From NCBI RefSeq assembly GCF_000711965.1, contig NZ_JONS01000004.1:103078-167077 (forward strand): a stretch of DNA of 64,000 nt. Reading direction: 5' to 3'. This document shows, one piece after another, positions 26,871-39,851 of this stretch. The DNA comes from Actinomyces israelii DSM 43320 (GTDB lineage Bacteria > Actinomycetota > Actinomycetes > Actinomycetales > Actinomycetaceae). Every line of letters starts with the position of its first letter. Position 1 is the stretch's first letter. Under the pieces are notes generated by a model. That model saw only the letters and a program-made list of their open reading frames with translations. It ran no database searches and had not been told where the DNA came from. A program made the position numbers and the translations under genes.

Positions 26871-27769
26871 TCAGCCCCTCAGCGCCGCCGACGCCTGCGC
26901 GGCCGCCGTCAGCGCCGCCGCGCGCAGGGCCGCCGGATCCGGTCCGGCGGCCAGCACGCCGCGGGATGTCGAGGCCAGCACATGACGCCGCGCCGCGCCG
27001 AACACGGACTCCAGCTCGGCGGCGCCCGCGCCCTGGGCGCCTACGCCCGGCGCCAGCAGCGGCGCATTGGCCCCGAGCAGGTCGATGCCGAGCTCGGCCA
27101 CGGCTCCTCCGGTCGTCGCCCCGACCACAAGGCCGACGCCGCCGAGCCTGCCGGCGGCGCGCGCGGAGGCGTTCGAGCGGGCCGCGCCCGCCACGACGTC
27201 GGCCGCCACGGAGCGCGTGCGCCCCTGCCCTGTGCGCGCGTGCTGGACGCTCGCCCCCTCCGGGTTCGAGGTGAGCGCCAGGACGAAGACGCCCCGGCCG
27301 GTGCTGCGGGCGAGATCCAGGGCCGGGGTCAGCGAGCCGTACCCCAGGTAGGGCGAGACCGTGATGGCGTCCGCCGCCAGGGGGGCGCCGTCGGCGAGGT
27401 AGGCCTGGGCGTAGCCGCCCATGGTCGAGCCGATGTCGCCGCGCTTGACGTCCAGGATGGACAGGGTGCCGCAGGCGCGCAGCGCAGCAAGGGTCTCCTC
27501 CAGGACGGCGATGCCGGCGGCCCCGTGCCGCTCGAAGAAGGCCGACTGCGGCTTGACCGCCGCGACCCCGCCCCCGACGGCGTCCACGGCGCGCAGCGCG
27601 AAGTCCCTCAGTCCCCGCGGGCTGTCCGGCAGGCCCCAGGCGTCCAGAAGCGCCCGGTGGGGGTCGATGCCCACGCACAGCGGGCCGTGGGCGTCCATGG
27701 CCTCGGCGAGCGCAGCCCCGAAAGACGGCGCGCTCGCAGTGCCGCCGGTGATACCGGTGCCGGCGGTGC

Positions 27770-27773
<4 letters not shown>
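26871..27773 (-). CDS. pyrF: Orotidine 5'-phosphate decarboxylase (type 2)
   Basis: PyrF decarboxylates OMP to UMP, the last step of UMP synthesis. The 300-residue length and the active-site sequence [20 protein letters not shown] mark the longer type-2 class used by actinobacteria. [18 protein letters not shown] and VVGATTGG follow the family pattern. Its ATG overlaps the carB stop by 4 bp, so it belongs to the pyr operon. Confidence 0.95.
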
Positions 27774-31105
<3,332 letters not shown>

Positions 31106-31106
31106 G

Positions 31107-32393
31107 TCAGTCGTCCTCTCGGGCCGTCTCGGGCGCTGGGCCGTCACGACCGTCACGAGCGGCGCGATGGTCGGTCATGAGCCGCACGAAGCGGTCGAAC
31201 AGGTGCTCCCCGTCGTGGGGGCCGGCGGCCGCCTCGGGGTGGAACTGCACGGAGAAGGCCGGCAGGTCCAGGGCTCGCAGCCCCTCGACGACGTTGTCGT
31301 TCAGTCCGACGTGGGAGACCTCGACGCGCCCGTAGCGGCCGTCGTCGTAGGGCGCCAGGCTGGGCCCGCAGATCGGGGCGTCGACCGCGAAGCCGTGGTT
31401 GTGGGCGGTGATCTCCACGCGCCCGGTGGTGCGGTCGAGGACCGGCTGGTTGACGCCGCGGTGACCGTAGTCGAGCTTGTAGGTGCCGTAGCCCAGCGCG
31501 CGGCCGAAGATCTGGTTGCCCAGGCAGATGCCGAAGAAGGGGATGCGGGCGTCCAGTACGCCGCGCAGCATCTCGACCTCGCTGCGGGCGGTGCCGGGGT
31601 CTCCCGGCCCGTTGGAGAAGAACACGCCGTCCGGGTGGAGGGCGAGCACCTCCTCGAAGACGGTGCTCTGCGGCAGGACGTGGACGCGCACGCCCCGCTC
31701 GGCGAGCTGCCACGGGGTGCGGGCCTTGATCCCCAGGTCGATGGCGGCGACGACGGCGACCGGGTCGCGTCCCTCGAAGCGCCCGGAGGGCTCGACGACG
31801 TAGTGCTCCCGGGTGCTGACCTCGGCGGCCAGGGCCTGGCCGGCCATCGGGGGCGCGGCGCGCACGGCCTCGAGGCAGACGTCGACGGCGGCCTGGGACG
31901 GCCCGCCCGCGTCGGCGGCGCCCGCGGGCAGGGCGTCCGAGGAGAAGATGCCCGCCCGCATGGCGCCGCGCTCGCGCAGGTGCCGGGTCAGCGCCCGGGT
32001 GTCGACCCCGCAGACGCCCACCACGCCCGCGGCCGCCAGCTCGTCCTCCAGCTCGCGGCGGCTGCGCCAGCTGGAGGCGCGTCGCGCGGGATCGCGCACG
32101 ACGTAGCCGGCGACCCAGATGCGCGACGACTCGCGGTCCTCGTCGTTGACGCCGGTGTTGCCGATGTGCGGCGCCGTCATGACGACGATCTGGCGGTGGT
32201 AGGACGGGTCGGTGAGCGTCTCCTGGTAGCCGGTCATGCCGGTGTTGAAGACGATCTCCCCGACCGTTCGCCCCGTGGCCCCGTAGGACCTGCCGCGCAG
32301 GACGTACCCGTCCTCCAGGACCAGCAGAGCGATCTCGCGGGCGCCGGGACGCAGCGACGCGGACGCGCCGGGCGCTGCGGGTGCTGCGGGCAC
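31107..32393 (-). CDS. carA: Carbamoyl-phosphate synthase small subunit
   Basis: CarA is the class-I glutamine amidotransferase that supplies ammonia to CarB. The 428-residue protein has the N-terminal interaction domain ([20 protein letters not shown]) and the amidotransferase core with the catalytic cysteine in [16 protein letters not shown] and His/Glu in [17 protein letters not shown] 32393 follows the pyrC stop by 3 bp. A disordered Ala/Pro-rich leader of about 18 residues precedes the fold. Confidence 0.96.
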   Translation of the reverse strand: MPAAPAAPGASASLRPGAREIALLVLEDGYVLRGRSYGATGRTVGEIVFNTGMTGYQETLTDPSYHRQIVVMTAPHIGNTGVNDEDRESSRIWVAGYVVRDPARRASSWRSRRELEDELAAAGVVGVCGVDTRALTRHLRERGAMRAGIFSSDALPAGAADAGGPSQAAVDVCLEAVRAAPPMAGQALAAEVSTREHYVVEPSGRFEGRDPVAVVAAIDLGIKARTPWQLAERGVRVHVLPQSTVFEEVLALHPDGVFFSNGPGDPGTARSEVEMLRGVLDARIPFFGICLGNQIFGRALGYGTYKLDYGHRGVNQPVLDRTTGRVEITAHNHGFAVDAPICGPSLAPYDDGRYGRVEVSHVGLNDNVVEGLRALDLPAFSVQFHPEAAAGPHDGEHLFDRFVRLMTDHRAARDGRDGPAPETAREDD

Positions 32394-32396
32394 CGG

Positions 32397-33707
32397 TCAG
32401 GCCTCCCGGGTATGGACCGGGGCGCCGTCGAGCACGGTGGCGCGCCCGTGCAGGAAGGTGGCCGCCACCCGGCCGGGCAGCTCCATGCCCGCGTAGGGGG
32501 TGTTGGCCGAGTGCGTCCACTGCGTCGAGCCGTCGACGGTGCGCCGCACCTCGGGGTCGACCAGCGTGACGTTCGCGGGCGCGCCCGCCTCCAGGCCCCG
32601 CCCCTGGTCGGTCAGCCGCCCGATCTCGGCCGGCACGGCGGACATGACGCGGGCCAGGTCCCGCCAGCTCATGCGCCCGGTGGACACCATGGTCTCAATG
32701 AGGACCGGCAGCGCCGTCTCCAGGCCCGTCATGCCGAAGGCGCCGGCCTGCCACTCGCAGTCCTTGTCCTCCACGGGGTGGGGGGCGTGGTCGGTGCCGA
32801 CCACGTCGATGGTGCCGTCGGCCAGGGCCTCGCGCACCGCCTCGACGTCCTCGGCCGTGCGCAGCGGCGGGTTGACCTTGTACAGGGGCGAGTAGGTGCG
32901 CGCCATCTCGTCGGTCAGCAGCAGGTGGTGCGGGGTCACCTCGGCAGTCACGTCAATCCCGCGGGCCTTGGCCCAGCGGATAATGTCGACGCTGCCGGCG
33001 GTCGACAGGTGGCACACGTGAAGACGGCTGCCCACGTGCTGGGCGAGCAGGACGTCGCGGGCGATGATCGACTCCTCGGCCACGGCGGGCCAGCCGCGCA
33101 GACCCAGCTCGGCGGAGAGGACGCCCTCGTGCATCTGGGAGCCCTCGGTCAGGCGGGGGTCCTGCGCGTGCTGGGCGATGACGCCGTCGAAGCTCTTGAC
33201 GTACTCCAGGGCGCGGCGCATGAGGACGGGGTCGGCCACGCACCGGCCGTCGTCGGAGAAGACCCGCACCCGGGCGGCGCAGTGCGCCATGGCGCTCATC
33301 TCGGACAGGTGCCTGCCCTCCAGGCCCGCGCTCACGGCGCCGACCGGGTGGACATCGACCCAGCCGGCCTCGCGGCCCAGGCGCAGCACCTGCTCCACGA
33401 CGCCGGCGTTGTCCTGCACGGGGGTGGTGTTGGCCATGGCGAACACGGAGGTGTACCCGCCCACGGCGGCGGCGCGGGTGCCGGTGAAGATCGTCTCGGC
33501 GGACTCGCTGCCGGGCTCGCGCAGGTGGGTGTGGATGTCGACCAGGCCGGGCAGGGCCACGAGGCCGTCCGCGTCGCAGCGCACGGCGTCGGCCGGGGCC
33601 CGGGCGGCCGCGTCGGGGCCGATGGCGGCGATGACGCCGTCGGCCAGGAGGATGTCGGCGGCGTCCTCGCCGTAGGGGCGGGCGCCCGTCAGGAGGTAGG
33701 GGGTCAC
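32397..33707 (-). CDS. pyrC: Dihydroorotase
   Basis: PyrC cyclises carbamoyl aspartate to dihydroorotate. The 436-residue type-I dihydroorotase has the zinc motif [37 protein letters not shown] with a metal-ligand His, [10 protein letters not shown] and GTDHAPHP. Start GTG 33707 overlaps the pyrB stop (GTGA). The frame runs further upstream but that part overlaps pyrB and is not PyrC-like. Confidence 0.95.
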   Translation of the reverse strand: MTPYLLTGARPYGEDAADILLADGVIAAIGPDAAARAPADAVRCDADGLVALPGLVDIHTHLREPGSESAETIFTGTRAAAVGGYTSVFAMANTTPVQDNAGVVEQVLRLGREAGWVDVHPVGAVSAGLEGRHLSEMSAMAHCAARVRVFSDDGRCVADPVLMRRALEYVKSFDGVIAQHAQDPRLTEGSQMHEGVLSAELGLRGWPAVAEESIIARDVLLAQHVGSRLHVCHLSTAGSVDIIRWAKARGIDVTAEVTPHHLLLTDEMARTYSPLYKVNPPLRTAEDVEAVREALADGTIDVVGTDHAPHPVEDKDCEWQAGAFGMTGLETALPVLIETMVSTGRMSWRDLARVMSAVPAEIGRLTDQGRGLEAGAPANVTLVDPEVRRTVDGSTQWTHSANTPYAGMELPGRVAATFLHGRATVLDGAPVHTREA

Positions 33708-34687
33708 AGCTGGTTCCCTTCGTCGGCGAGGAGGAGGTAGAGGGCGGCCATGCGGACGGACACGCCGTTGCCGACCTGCTCGATCACGCGCGAGCGGGGG
33801 TCGTCGGCCGCCTCCGCGGTGATCTCCAGGCCCCGGTTCATGGGCCCGGGGTGCATGACAATGGCGTGCTCCGGCATGGCCGCGCGCCGGGCGAGGTCCA
33901 GGCCGTAGGCCTGCGAGTACTCCGCGGGACTGGGGAAGAAGCCGCCGCCGGCGGCGCTCATGCGCTCGCGCTGGATGCGCAGCATCATGACGGCGTCGGG
34001 CCGGACGGCCTCGATCGTGGCGTCCAGGTCGTAGGAGACGTCGCAGGTCCAGTCGTCCATGCCCACGGGCAGGAGGGTCGGCGGGGCGACGAGGGTGACG
34101 CGGGCCCCCAGGGCGGTCATGAGATCCACGTTGGAGCGGGCCACCCGGGAGTGGAGGATGTCTCCGACGATCACGACCTTCGCCCCGGACAGATCGCGCC
34201 CCTGCGGCGCCGGGGAGCCGTCGGCACCGCCGTCGGGCGCGTACCAGCGGCGCAGGGTCATGGCGTCCAGGAGGGCCTGGGTGGGGTGCTGGTGGGTGCC
34301 GTCGCCCGCATTGAGGACCGGCACCCTGATCCAGCCCGCGTGGGCGAGCAGGTGAGCCGCCCCGCACGCGGAGTGGCGGATGACGACGGCGTCGGCGCCC
34401 ATGGCCATAATGGTCTGGGCGGTGTCCTTCAGGGACTCGCCCTTGGAGACGCTCGAGCCCTTGGCGGAGAAGTTGATGACGTCTGCGCTCAGCCGCTTGG
34501 CGGCCGCCTCGAAGGACAGGCGCGTGCGGGTGGAGTCCTCGAAGAAGAGGTTGACGACGGTCTTGCCGCGCAGGGTGGGCAGCTTCTTGACGGCGTGGCG
34601 CTGGGTGGCGGCCATCGCCTCGGCGGTGTCGAGGACCATGACGGCCTCGTCGCGAGTCAGGTCCTTGGCGGAGAGCAGGTGCTTCAT
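33704..34687 (-). CDS. pyrB: Aspartate carbamoyltransferase catalytic subunit
   Basis: PyrB condenses aspartate and carbamoyl phosphate. The 327-residue protein has [20 protein letters not shown], the carbamoyl-phosphate loop with Ser and Lys in [30 protein letters not shown] and [12 protein letters not shown]. No pyrI regulatory subunit gene is present, so it is of the unregulated class. ATG 34687 overlaps the pyrR stop by 4 bp. Confidence 0.96.
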   Translation of the reverse strand: MKHLLSAKDLTRDEAVMVLDTAEAMAATQRHAVKKLPTLRGKTVVNLFFEDSTRTRLSFEAAAKRLSADVINFSAKGSSVSKGESLKDTAQTIMAMGADAVVIRHSACGAAHLLAHAGWIRVPVLNAGDGTHQHPTQALLDAMTLRRWYAPDGGADGSPAPQGRDLSGAKVVIVGDILHSRVARSNVDLMTALGARVTLVAPPTLLPVGMDDWTCDVSYDLDATIEAVRPDAVMMLRIQRERMSAAGGGFFPSPAEYSQAYGLDLARRAAMPEHAIVMHPGPMNRGLEITAEAADDPRSRVIEQVGNGVSVRMAALYLLLADEGNQL

Positions 34688-35295
34688 CGGGTGGCCTCCT
34701 CGGCCGCGGCCAGGTCGTGGATGGTGACGGCGTCCTCGGCCGCGCCCAGCTCGCTCAGCGAGACGACGACCTTCTCGGTGCGGGATGTCGGCAGGTTCTT
34801 GCCGACGTAGTCGGCGCGGATCGGCAGCTCGCGGTGACCGCGGTCGACCAGGACGGCGAGCTGGACGGCCCGTGCGCGTCCGATCGAGCCCAGGGCGTCC
34901 AGGGCGGCGCGGATGGTGCGCCCGGAGTACAGGACGTCGTCGACCAGGACGACGGTGCGCCCCTCCAGGGTGCCGCCGGGGATGAACGTGGGCTGGGGGA
35001 CGCGGATCGGGTGGCGCCCCAGGTCGTCGCGGAACATGGTGATGTCCAGCGTCCCGACCGGGACGGAGGCGGCGGCCGGCTGGGAGCCGGTCAGGGCGGC
35101 GTCCTCCGCCAGCGCGATGCTCAGAGCCTCGCCGAGGCGGCGGGCCAGCGGCACCCCCCCGGACGGGATGCCGAGGAGGATGACGTCATCGACGCCGCGG
35201 TTGCGCTCAACGACCTCGTGAGCAATGCGGACGAGGGAGCGCTTGATCTCGGCTGCGCCGAGGATCTGCTTCCCGGTGGACTGGTTTTCGGCCAC
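34684..35295 (-). CDS. pyrR: Pyrimidine operon regulator PyrR / uracil phosphoribosyltransferase
   Basis: PyrR binds pyr mRNA when UMP is high and also has uracil phosphoribosyltransferase activity. The 203-residue protein has the PRPP loop [33 protein letters not shown] and [20 protein letters not shown]. It is the first gene of pyrR-pyrB-pyrC-carA-carB-pyrF. Start GTG 35295 has AGGAGG 10 nt upstream, and a PyrR-binding loop lies immediately before that. Confidence 0.95.
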   Translation of the reverse strand: MAENQSTGKQILGAAEIKRSLVRIAHEVVERNRGVDDVILLGIPSGGVPLARRLGEALSIALAEDAALTGSQPAAASVPVGTLDITMFRDDLGRHPIRVPQPTFIPGGTLEGRTVVLVDDVLYSGRTIRAALDALGSIGRARAVQLAVLVDRGHRELPIRADYVGKNLPTSRTEKVVVSLSELGAAEDAVTIHDLAAAEEATR

Positions 35296-35305
35296 GGTCA
35301 GTGGA

Positions 35306-35331
35306 CCTCCTTCTCCGCCTCACTGGACGGG
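35306..35331 (-). promoter_or_regulatory. PyrR-binding loop next to the pyrR Shine-Dalgarno
   Basis: On the minus strand CCG-TCCAGTGAGG-CGG forms a short stem with the loop sequence TCCAGTGAGG, matching the known PyrR loop pattern UCCNGNGAGGY. The AGGAGG ribosome-binding site follows 6 nt later. I see no terminator between the loop and the GTG, so control is probably translational: PyrR bound here would hide the ribosome-binding site. Confidence 0.7.
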
Positions 35332-35441
35332 CTTCAAGGATGTCTGGCGCTGCCGATCGTAGCGCGGGCCGCTCCCCCGGGCTCGCCCAACCGGCTCCTG
35401 GAGCGAGCCGGGAGGAACCTCACACCGTGCGGCGGCTGCGC

Positions 35442-36194
35442 TCAGGCGTAGGGGGCCTGGGCGTAGGGGACCTGCTGCTCGATCGTGACGCCCAGGGCGC
35501 GGATCTTGACGGTCAGAGCAATGTGCGCGAACAGCAGCCCGAGTCCGGCGATCGCCGCCGCGATCAGCATGGCGTTTCCGGAGGAGACGCTGTCGTCGTA
35601 GAACCCGGGGACGAAGAGAAGCATGACCGCCGGTACGCCCTGCAGGACGGAGGCGCCCAGGAGGCCGCCCATCATGCCCCCGGCGCCGGACCACTGCGCG
35701 GGCTGCCGGCCCGCCCCGCCGCCGCTCGCCCTCACGCACGCCGCCAGGGACAGCCCGAAGGAGGTGGCCCAGGCCAGGCAGACCAGCGCGGGCACGATGA
35801 GCACACTTATGAATGCGATCAGGGTGGCGGCGACCGTGGTCCCGTCCGTCCAGGAGTCGCTGGTGGCGAGTACCAGGACCACGCCCAGCACGGCAAGAAC
35901 CTGGATCGCGACCGAGACGGTCCCGGTGATCACCGCGCCGAGCCCCAGCCCGCGGGTGGTCCGCCGGCCCTTCTCCGCGACCTCCTCGGGGCTGAGCGGC
36001 GGGACGATGAATATGGGCGCGGGCATGGGCATGACCGGCATGTAAGGGCTCCCGCCGGGAGCGTACGGCGCCGCGCCCGGGCCGCCCTGCGCCGCGCCCG
36101 GGCCGTGGGCGGGTTCGGCGGCGTACGGGTTCCCGGCATGACCTTGATCAGCCGCATAAGGGCCGGACTCGTACGGCGATGGGTACTGCCCCAT
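35442..36194 (-). CDS. Membrane protein with Pro/Gly/Tyr-rich N-terminal tail, function unknown
   Basis: The 250-residue protein begins with about 75 residues rich in Pro, Gly, Ala, Tyr and Met (PYAAEPAHGPGAAQ, MPVMPMPAPIF), likely cytoplasmic and disordered. Four hydrophobic segments follow (around AVITGTVSVAIQVLAVLGVVL, VAATLIAFISVLIVPALVC, VLQGVPAVMLLF and AMLIAAAIAGLGLLFAHIAL). The layout resembles small DUF4190-like actinobacterial membrane proteins, but I do not recognise a family signature. It is downstream of the nusB-side genes and not part of the pyr operon. Confidence 0.65.
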   Translation of the reverse strand: MGQYPSPYESGPYAADQGHAGNPYAAEPAHGPGAAQGGPGAAPYAPGGSPYMPVMPMPAPIFIVPPLSPEEVAEKGRRTTRGLGLGAVITGTVSVAIQVLAVLGVVLVLATSDSWTDGTTVAATLIAFISVLIVPALVCLAWATSFGLSLAACVRASGGGAGRQPAQWSGAGGMMGGLLGASVLQGVPAVMLLFVPGFYDDSVSSGNAMLIAAAIAGLGLLFAHIALTVKIRALGVTIEQQVPYAQAPYA

Positions 36195-36314
36195 GACTCG
36201 GCTCCTTCGGTGCGTACGTGGCGGCGGCCGTCCCGACAGCGGGGGGCGGCAGTGACGGGTACAGCCTAAACGCTGCCCCGCGATGGGGAGCGCCCGCCTC
36301 CGGACGGCCGCCGA

Positions 36315-37181
36315 TCAGCGGTGATCGGCGAGCAGCTGCGCCAGGCTGAGCGGACGGCGTCCGGTGAGGCGCTCGACGTCGTCCGTCACACGGTCGAGAG
36401 CGCCGGAGGCGATAGCGGTGTAGGTGGACACCCAGGCGTCGACCTCCCAGTCGGGGGCGCCGTAGACCGAGCGGGAGGCGTAGGCCTCCTCAAGGGTCTG
36501 CTCACGGTAGACGGTGGGCCGCCCGGTGGCCCTGGCGATGACGGCGGCAGCCTCGGCCAGCGTGAGGGCCTCGGGACCGGTGAGCTCGTAGACGGCGCCG
36601 TCGTGCCGGCGGTCCCCGGCGGCGAGGCCGCGGATGACGGCGGCGGCGGCCCGGGCGACCGCGCCCACGCGCCCCGTCCCGGCGGGCCCGGCGATGACGC
36701 CGTCGACGGCCAGGTCGGGGAGGAAGTCGGCGTAGAAGGAGTCGCGCAGAACGGTCAGGCCCATTCCCGAGGCGCGCAGATGCTCCTCGGTGGCCCAGTG
36801 GGTCCGCGCCAGGGTGAAGACGGCGTCCGGCGCGGCGCTAAGGAAGCTCGTGTAGACGATGTGACGCACCCCGGCGGCCGCGGCGGCGTCGATGAAGGTC
36901 CTGTGCTGGGTCAGCCGGTCGGCGGACTCGGAGGCGGAGACCATGAGGAGGATGTCGACGCCTGTCAGGGCGGCGGTGGCGGCCCGCCGGTCGCCATATC
37001 TCGCGACGGCGACGTCGTCGGCCCACTCCGGAGCGCGGGAGGCGTTGCGCACCACGAGCCGGGGGGCCAGTCCTCCGGCCCGCAGCTGCGCGGCGACCGC
37101 GCCGCCGATCCTCCCCGTGGCGCCGGTCACCGCGACCAGGGGTGATGAGGTCGATGACGGATCATGCTGATGCGGGCTCAT
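36315..37181 (-). CDS. NmrA-like/atypical SDR NAD(P)H-binding protein (quinone oxidoreductase-like)
   Basis: The 288-residue Rossmann protein has the glycine-rich VAVTGATGRIGGAVAAQL at the N-terminus, then LVVRNASRAPEW, and HIVYTSFLSAAPDAVFTLAR with a central YTS. This matches the NmrA/QorB-type atypical SDRs, which bind NAD(P)H and often act on quinones or as redox sensors. The classical YxxxK catalytic motif is not evident. It lies between nusB and the membrane protein, an apparent insertion in the backbone block. Confidence 0.78.
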   Translation of the reverse strand: MSPHQHDPSSTSSPLVAVTGATGRIGGAVAAQLRAGGLAPRLVVRNASRAPEWADDVAVARYGDRRAATAALTGVDILLMVSASESADRLTQHRTFIDAAAAAGVRHIVYTSFLSAAPDAVFTLARTHWATEEHLRASGMGLTVLRDSFYADFLPDLAVDGVIAGPAGTGRVGAVARAAAAVIRGLAAGDRRHDGAVYELTGPEALTLAEAAAVIARATGRPTVYREQTLEEAYASRSVYGAPDWEVDAWVSTYTAIASGALDRVTDDVERLTGRRPLSLAQLLADHR

Positions 37182-37244
37182 GGTGTATGCGCTCCTTTCG
37201 AGGACGGTGGCGCGTCAGGAACCGGGCCGGTCCCGGCGCGGTGC

Positions 37245-37847
37245 TCAGCGCAGGGTGTCGGCGAGGTCCCCGATGCGGCCGAGCAGGCCGTTCAGGAAGC
37301 GCGGGGAGTCGTCGGTCGACAGCATGCGTCCCAGCGTCATGGCCTCGTCAACGGCAACAGGGGGGTCGACGTCGTCGTTCCACACGATCTCCCACGTGGC
37401 GACCCGGGCGATCGCGCGGTCGACGGCCGGCATGCGGGCGAGCGCCCAGCCCTGGGCGTAGGTCTCGATGGTCTCATCGACCTCCGTCAGGTGGTCGGCC
37501 ACCCCGGAGAGGATCTGCCGGGTGTAGGCGGGCGCCTCAGTGTGGTTGGCGGAGTGCACGGCGCGCTCGGCCGCGAACTCGCGCAGGCGCCCGGCCGCCC
37601 CGCACTCGCCGGTGGCGGCCGCCTCCGGAGCGTCGGCGTCGGGCCCGAGGGCGCGCAGCAGGCCGCGCTGGTCGGCCTCGAAGAGGATCTCGACGGCGCG
37701 GCGACGGGCCTTGGTCCGGGCCGTGACGGGGTGCTTGCCCGCTCTTCTCGGACGGGGGATCCCGGCGGCCCTACTGGCGGCGCTGACAGCGCCGTCGGGG
37801 CCGCCTCGCTCGACGCCGCCGGTGTCGTCAGCCATGGCCATCGGCAC
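37245..37847 (-). CDS. nusB: Transcription antitermination factor NusB
   Basis: NusB with NusE (S10) binds boxA RNA in rRNA antitermination. The 200-residue protein has an extra N-terminal tail of about 40 residues, then TKARRRAVEILFEADQR, and the conserved C-terminal part MPAVDRAIARVATWEI followed by DEAMTLGRMLSTDDSPRFLNGLLG. Start GTG 37847 directly follows the efp TGA; ATG 37841 or 37835 are alternatives. The efp-nusB pair is conserved in many bacteria. Confidence 0.93.
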   Translation of the reverse strand: MPMAMADDTGGVERGGPDGAVSAASRAAGIPRPRRAGKHPVTARTKARRRAVEILFEADQRGLLRALGPDADAPEAAATGECGAAGRLREFAAERAVHSANHTEAPAYTRQILSGVADHLTEVDETIETYAQGWALARMPAVDRAIARVATWEIVWNDDVDPPVAVDEAMTLGRMLSTDDSPRFLNGLLGRIGDLADTLR

Positions 37848-38411
37848 TCAGTCGGTGACCCGGCTGATGTAGGAGCGCGACCGGGTGTCCACCTTCACCC
37901 TGTCTCCGATGTTGAGGAACAGCGGGACCTGGATCTCGGCGCCGGTCTCCAGCGTGGCGGGCTTGGTGCCGGCCGAGGAGCGGTCGCCCTGCAGGCCCGG
38001 CTCGGTGTGGGAGATCGTCAGGACGACGGCGGCGGGCAGCTCGACGAACAGGACGCTGCTCTCATGGAATGCGACGATGACGTCCTGGCCCTCGAGCATG
38101 AGGTCGGCGGCGTCGCCGACCGTCTCGGCCGCCACATAGGTCTGCTCGTAGGTCTTGACGTCCATGAAGACGAAGTCCTCCCCGTCCCTGTAGGAGTACT
38201 GCATGTCGCGACGGTCGACGGTGGCGGTGTCGACCTTGAGGCCGGCGTTGAAGGTCCTGTCGACGGTCTTGCCGGACAGGACGTTCTTGATCTTGGTGCG
38301 CACGAAGGCCGGGCCCTTGCCCGGCTTGACGTGCTGGAACTCGACCACCTGCCACAGCTGGCCCTCGAGGTTGAGCACCAGGCCGTTCTTCAGGTCGTTC
38401 GTCGTTGCCAC
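37848..38411 (-). CDS. efp: Elongation factor P
   Basis: EF-P relieves ribosome stalling at polyproline stretches. At 187 residues it is exactly the usual size, with the three OB/KOW domains. The tip loop reads [10 protein letters not shown], the form thought to act without lysine modification in actinobacteria. [17 protein letters not shown] is the normal C-terminus. Start GTG 38411 has GAGG upstream; the open frame further upstream is unrelated. Confidence 0.96.
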   Translation of the reverse strand: MATTNDLKNGLVLNLEGQLWQVVEFQHVKPGKGPAFVRTKIKNVLSGKTVDRTFNAGLKVDTATVDRRDMQYSYRDGEDFVFMDVKTYEQTYVAAETVGDAADLMLEGQDVIVAFHESSVLFVELPAAVVLTISHTEPGLQGDRSSAGTKPATLETGAEIQVPLFLNIGDRVKVDTRSRSYISRVTD

Positions 38412-38548
38412 GAGTGGATTCCTCACTGTCGGGGGACTTGTGCGGTGCGCGTTGAGAGCGTCGTGAGCACTGAGACGCCGCGAGTCTACCGCGGTCGCCG
38501 GCCGCTCCTGCGGCGCGCTCCTGCGAAGCCGGTCACGGCCCGTGCGCG

Positions 38549-39226
38549 TCAGTGGAAGCCGCGCACGTCCCCGCCGGGGGACCTGGCCTCGCGCAGACGG
38601 GCCAGCGTGGAGAAGCGCCGCTCGGCGTAGGGCAGCGAGACGGTCCGGAGGAACTCCGCCATCCGCGGCTCCCCGTGCCGCTCGAACTCGTCCGCCAGGC
38701 CGCGGATGTCGTCGGGGTGCCGGTTCTGGCTCATCTTGGCCTTTCCCCGCACCTCGTCCAGGCCAACCTCGACGGCGACGATGGCGCGGGCCATGCGGCG
38801 AAGCTGGTCCCCGCCGACCGGCGTCAGCACGTCGTCGGTCTCCATCATCTCGGTGAGCCGGCAGGCCGCGGCCAGGGCCGCCTCGGGGCTGGGGTCGATG
38901 CGCACGGCGCCCCGCACGTGGACCGTGATGTAGTCCCACGTGGGGACGTTCGCCTTGACCGCGTTGGTCGCGTACCAGTGCGGGGGGACGTAGGCGTCGA
39001 CGTCGTCCAGGATGACGAGTCCCGGCCCGTCAGCCGGTTCGGCGGCCTGGGGGTTGTTCTTCACCAGGTGGGTGACCAGGGCGTTCTTCTCCTCATCGAG
39101 GTAGAAGGGCACCATGGTGGCCTCGGGGCCGGAGGAGATGACGGTCACGAGGTTGCCGATCCCGGGGCGTGCCAGGAGCGTGCGCACATAGTCCTCGGGC
39201 AGCGAGAAGTGACGCGGGACGTACAT
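38549..39226 (-). CDS. PaiB-family FMN-binding negative regulator-like protein
   Basis: The 225-residue protein is a PaiB-family split-barrel FMN-binding protein. It starts with the family-typical [12 protein letters not shown] and has [31 protein letters not shown] with [13 protein letters not shown], and a late FEVGLDEV-like [12 protein letters not shown]. PaiB of Bacillus represses sporulation and protease genes; family members elsewhere mostly have no defined role. It lies alone between efp and the aro genes. Confidence 0.85.
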   Translation of the reverse strand: MYVPRHFSLPEDYVRTLLARPGIGNLVTVISSGPEATMVPFYLDEEKNALVTHLVKNNPQAAEPADGPGLVILDDVDAYVPPHWYATNAVKANVPTWDYITVHVRGAVRIDPSPEAALAAACRLTEMMETDDVLTPVGGDQLRRMARAIVAVEVGLDEVRGKAKMSQNRHPDDIRGLADEFERHGEPRMAEFLRTVSLPYAERRFSTLARLREARSPGGDVRGFH

Positions 39227-39299
39227 GCGGAGAGCCTAACCCGCGCGCCGGCCGCCCGTGCGGCACGCCGGCGAGGCCGCGGGCCCGCGGGGTCGCGGC

Positions 39300-39851
39300 T
39301 CAGCGGCCCGCGGCGATCACGGCAGCGACCTCCTCCGGCGTTGCCGCGGTGGTGTCGACCTCAGCGCGCGCGAGCTCGCGGCACAGGGCCTGGCGGGCGC
39401 GCAGCATCCGGACGAACTCGTGATGGACGTTGCCCAGCGCCATCGACCGCGGCGCGTCCAGGCCGTTGCGGGAGGCCAGGCGGCGCGTGCTCGCCGTCAG
39501 GGCGATGACGCGGCCGCCGGACTCGTCCACGGCGCCCAGGGCCCGCCGGACGCGCTCGTCGGCCAGGGCGCCCGAGCCGAGCGCCACCACGCGCCGACGG
39601 CGCCCGGCCGCGGCGAGCAGGTCGAGCGCCGTCGTCGCCTCGACCGACCGGTAGCGGGTCTCGGGGACCGCCACGAGGGCCAGCTCCGGACGGGTGCCCA
39701 GGGCCCGAGCGACCGTGCCGGCCAGATCCGACACGGGCACGCCCCACAGGTCCGCCAGGGCGCGCCCGACAGCGGTGCAGCCGGCTCCCGGCGGACCGAT
39801 GAGGACGACTGAGCCGACCGGCCGGGGCTCGCCCCCGCTCGCGCCGTTCAC
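39300..39851 (-). CDS. Degenerate shikimate-kinase paralogue, P-loop lysine missing
   Basis: The 183-residue protein follows the shikimate kinase fold of its neighbour AroKB but its Walker A reads GPPGAGCT, with Cys in place of the essential Lys, and the glycine motif GGG is GSG (ALGSGALADE). The shikimate-binding arginine region is kept as ETRYRSVEATTALDLL. It is therefore unlikely to be an ATP-dependent kinase. Its ATG overlaps the aroKB stop, so it is co-translated. It may bind shikimate pathway enzymes or metabolites, or be decaying. Confidence 0.75.
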   Translation of the reverse strand: MNGASGGEPRPVGSVVLIGPPGAGCTAVGRALADLWGVPVSDLAGTVARALGTRPELALVAVPETRYRSVEATTALDLLAAAGRRRRVVALGSGALADERVRRALGAVDESGGRVIALTASTRRLASRNGLDAPRSMALGNVHHEFVRMLRARQALCRELARAEVDTTAATPEEVAAVIAAGR

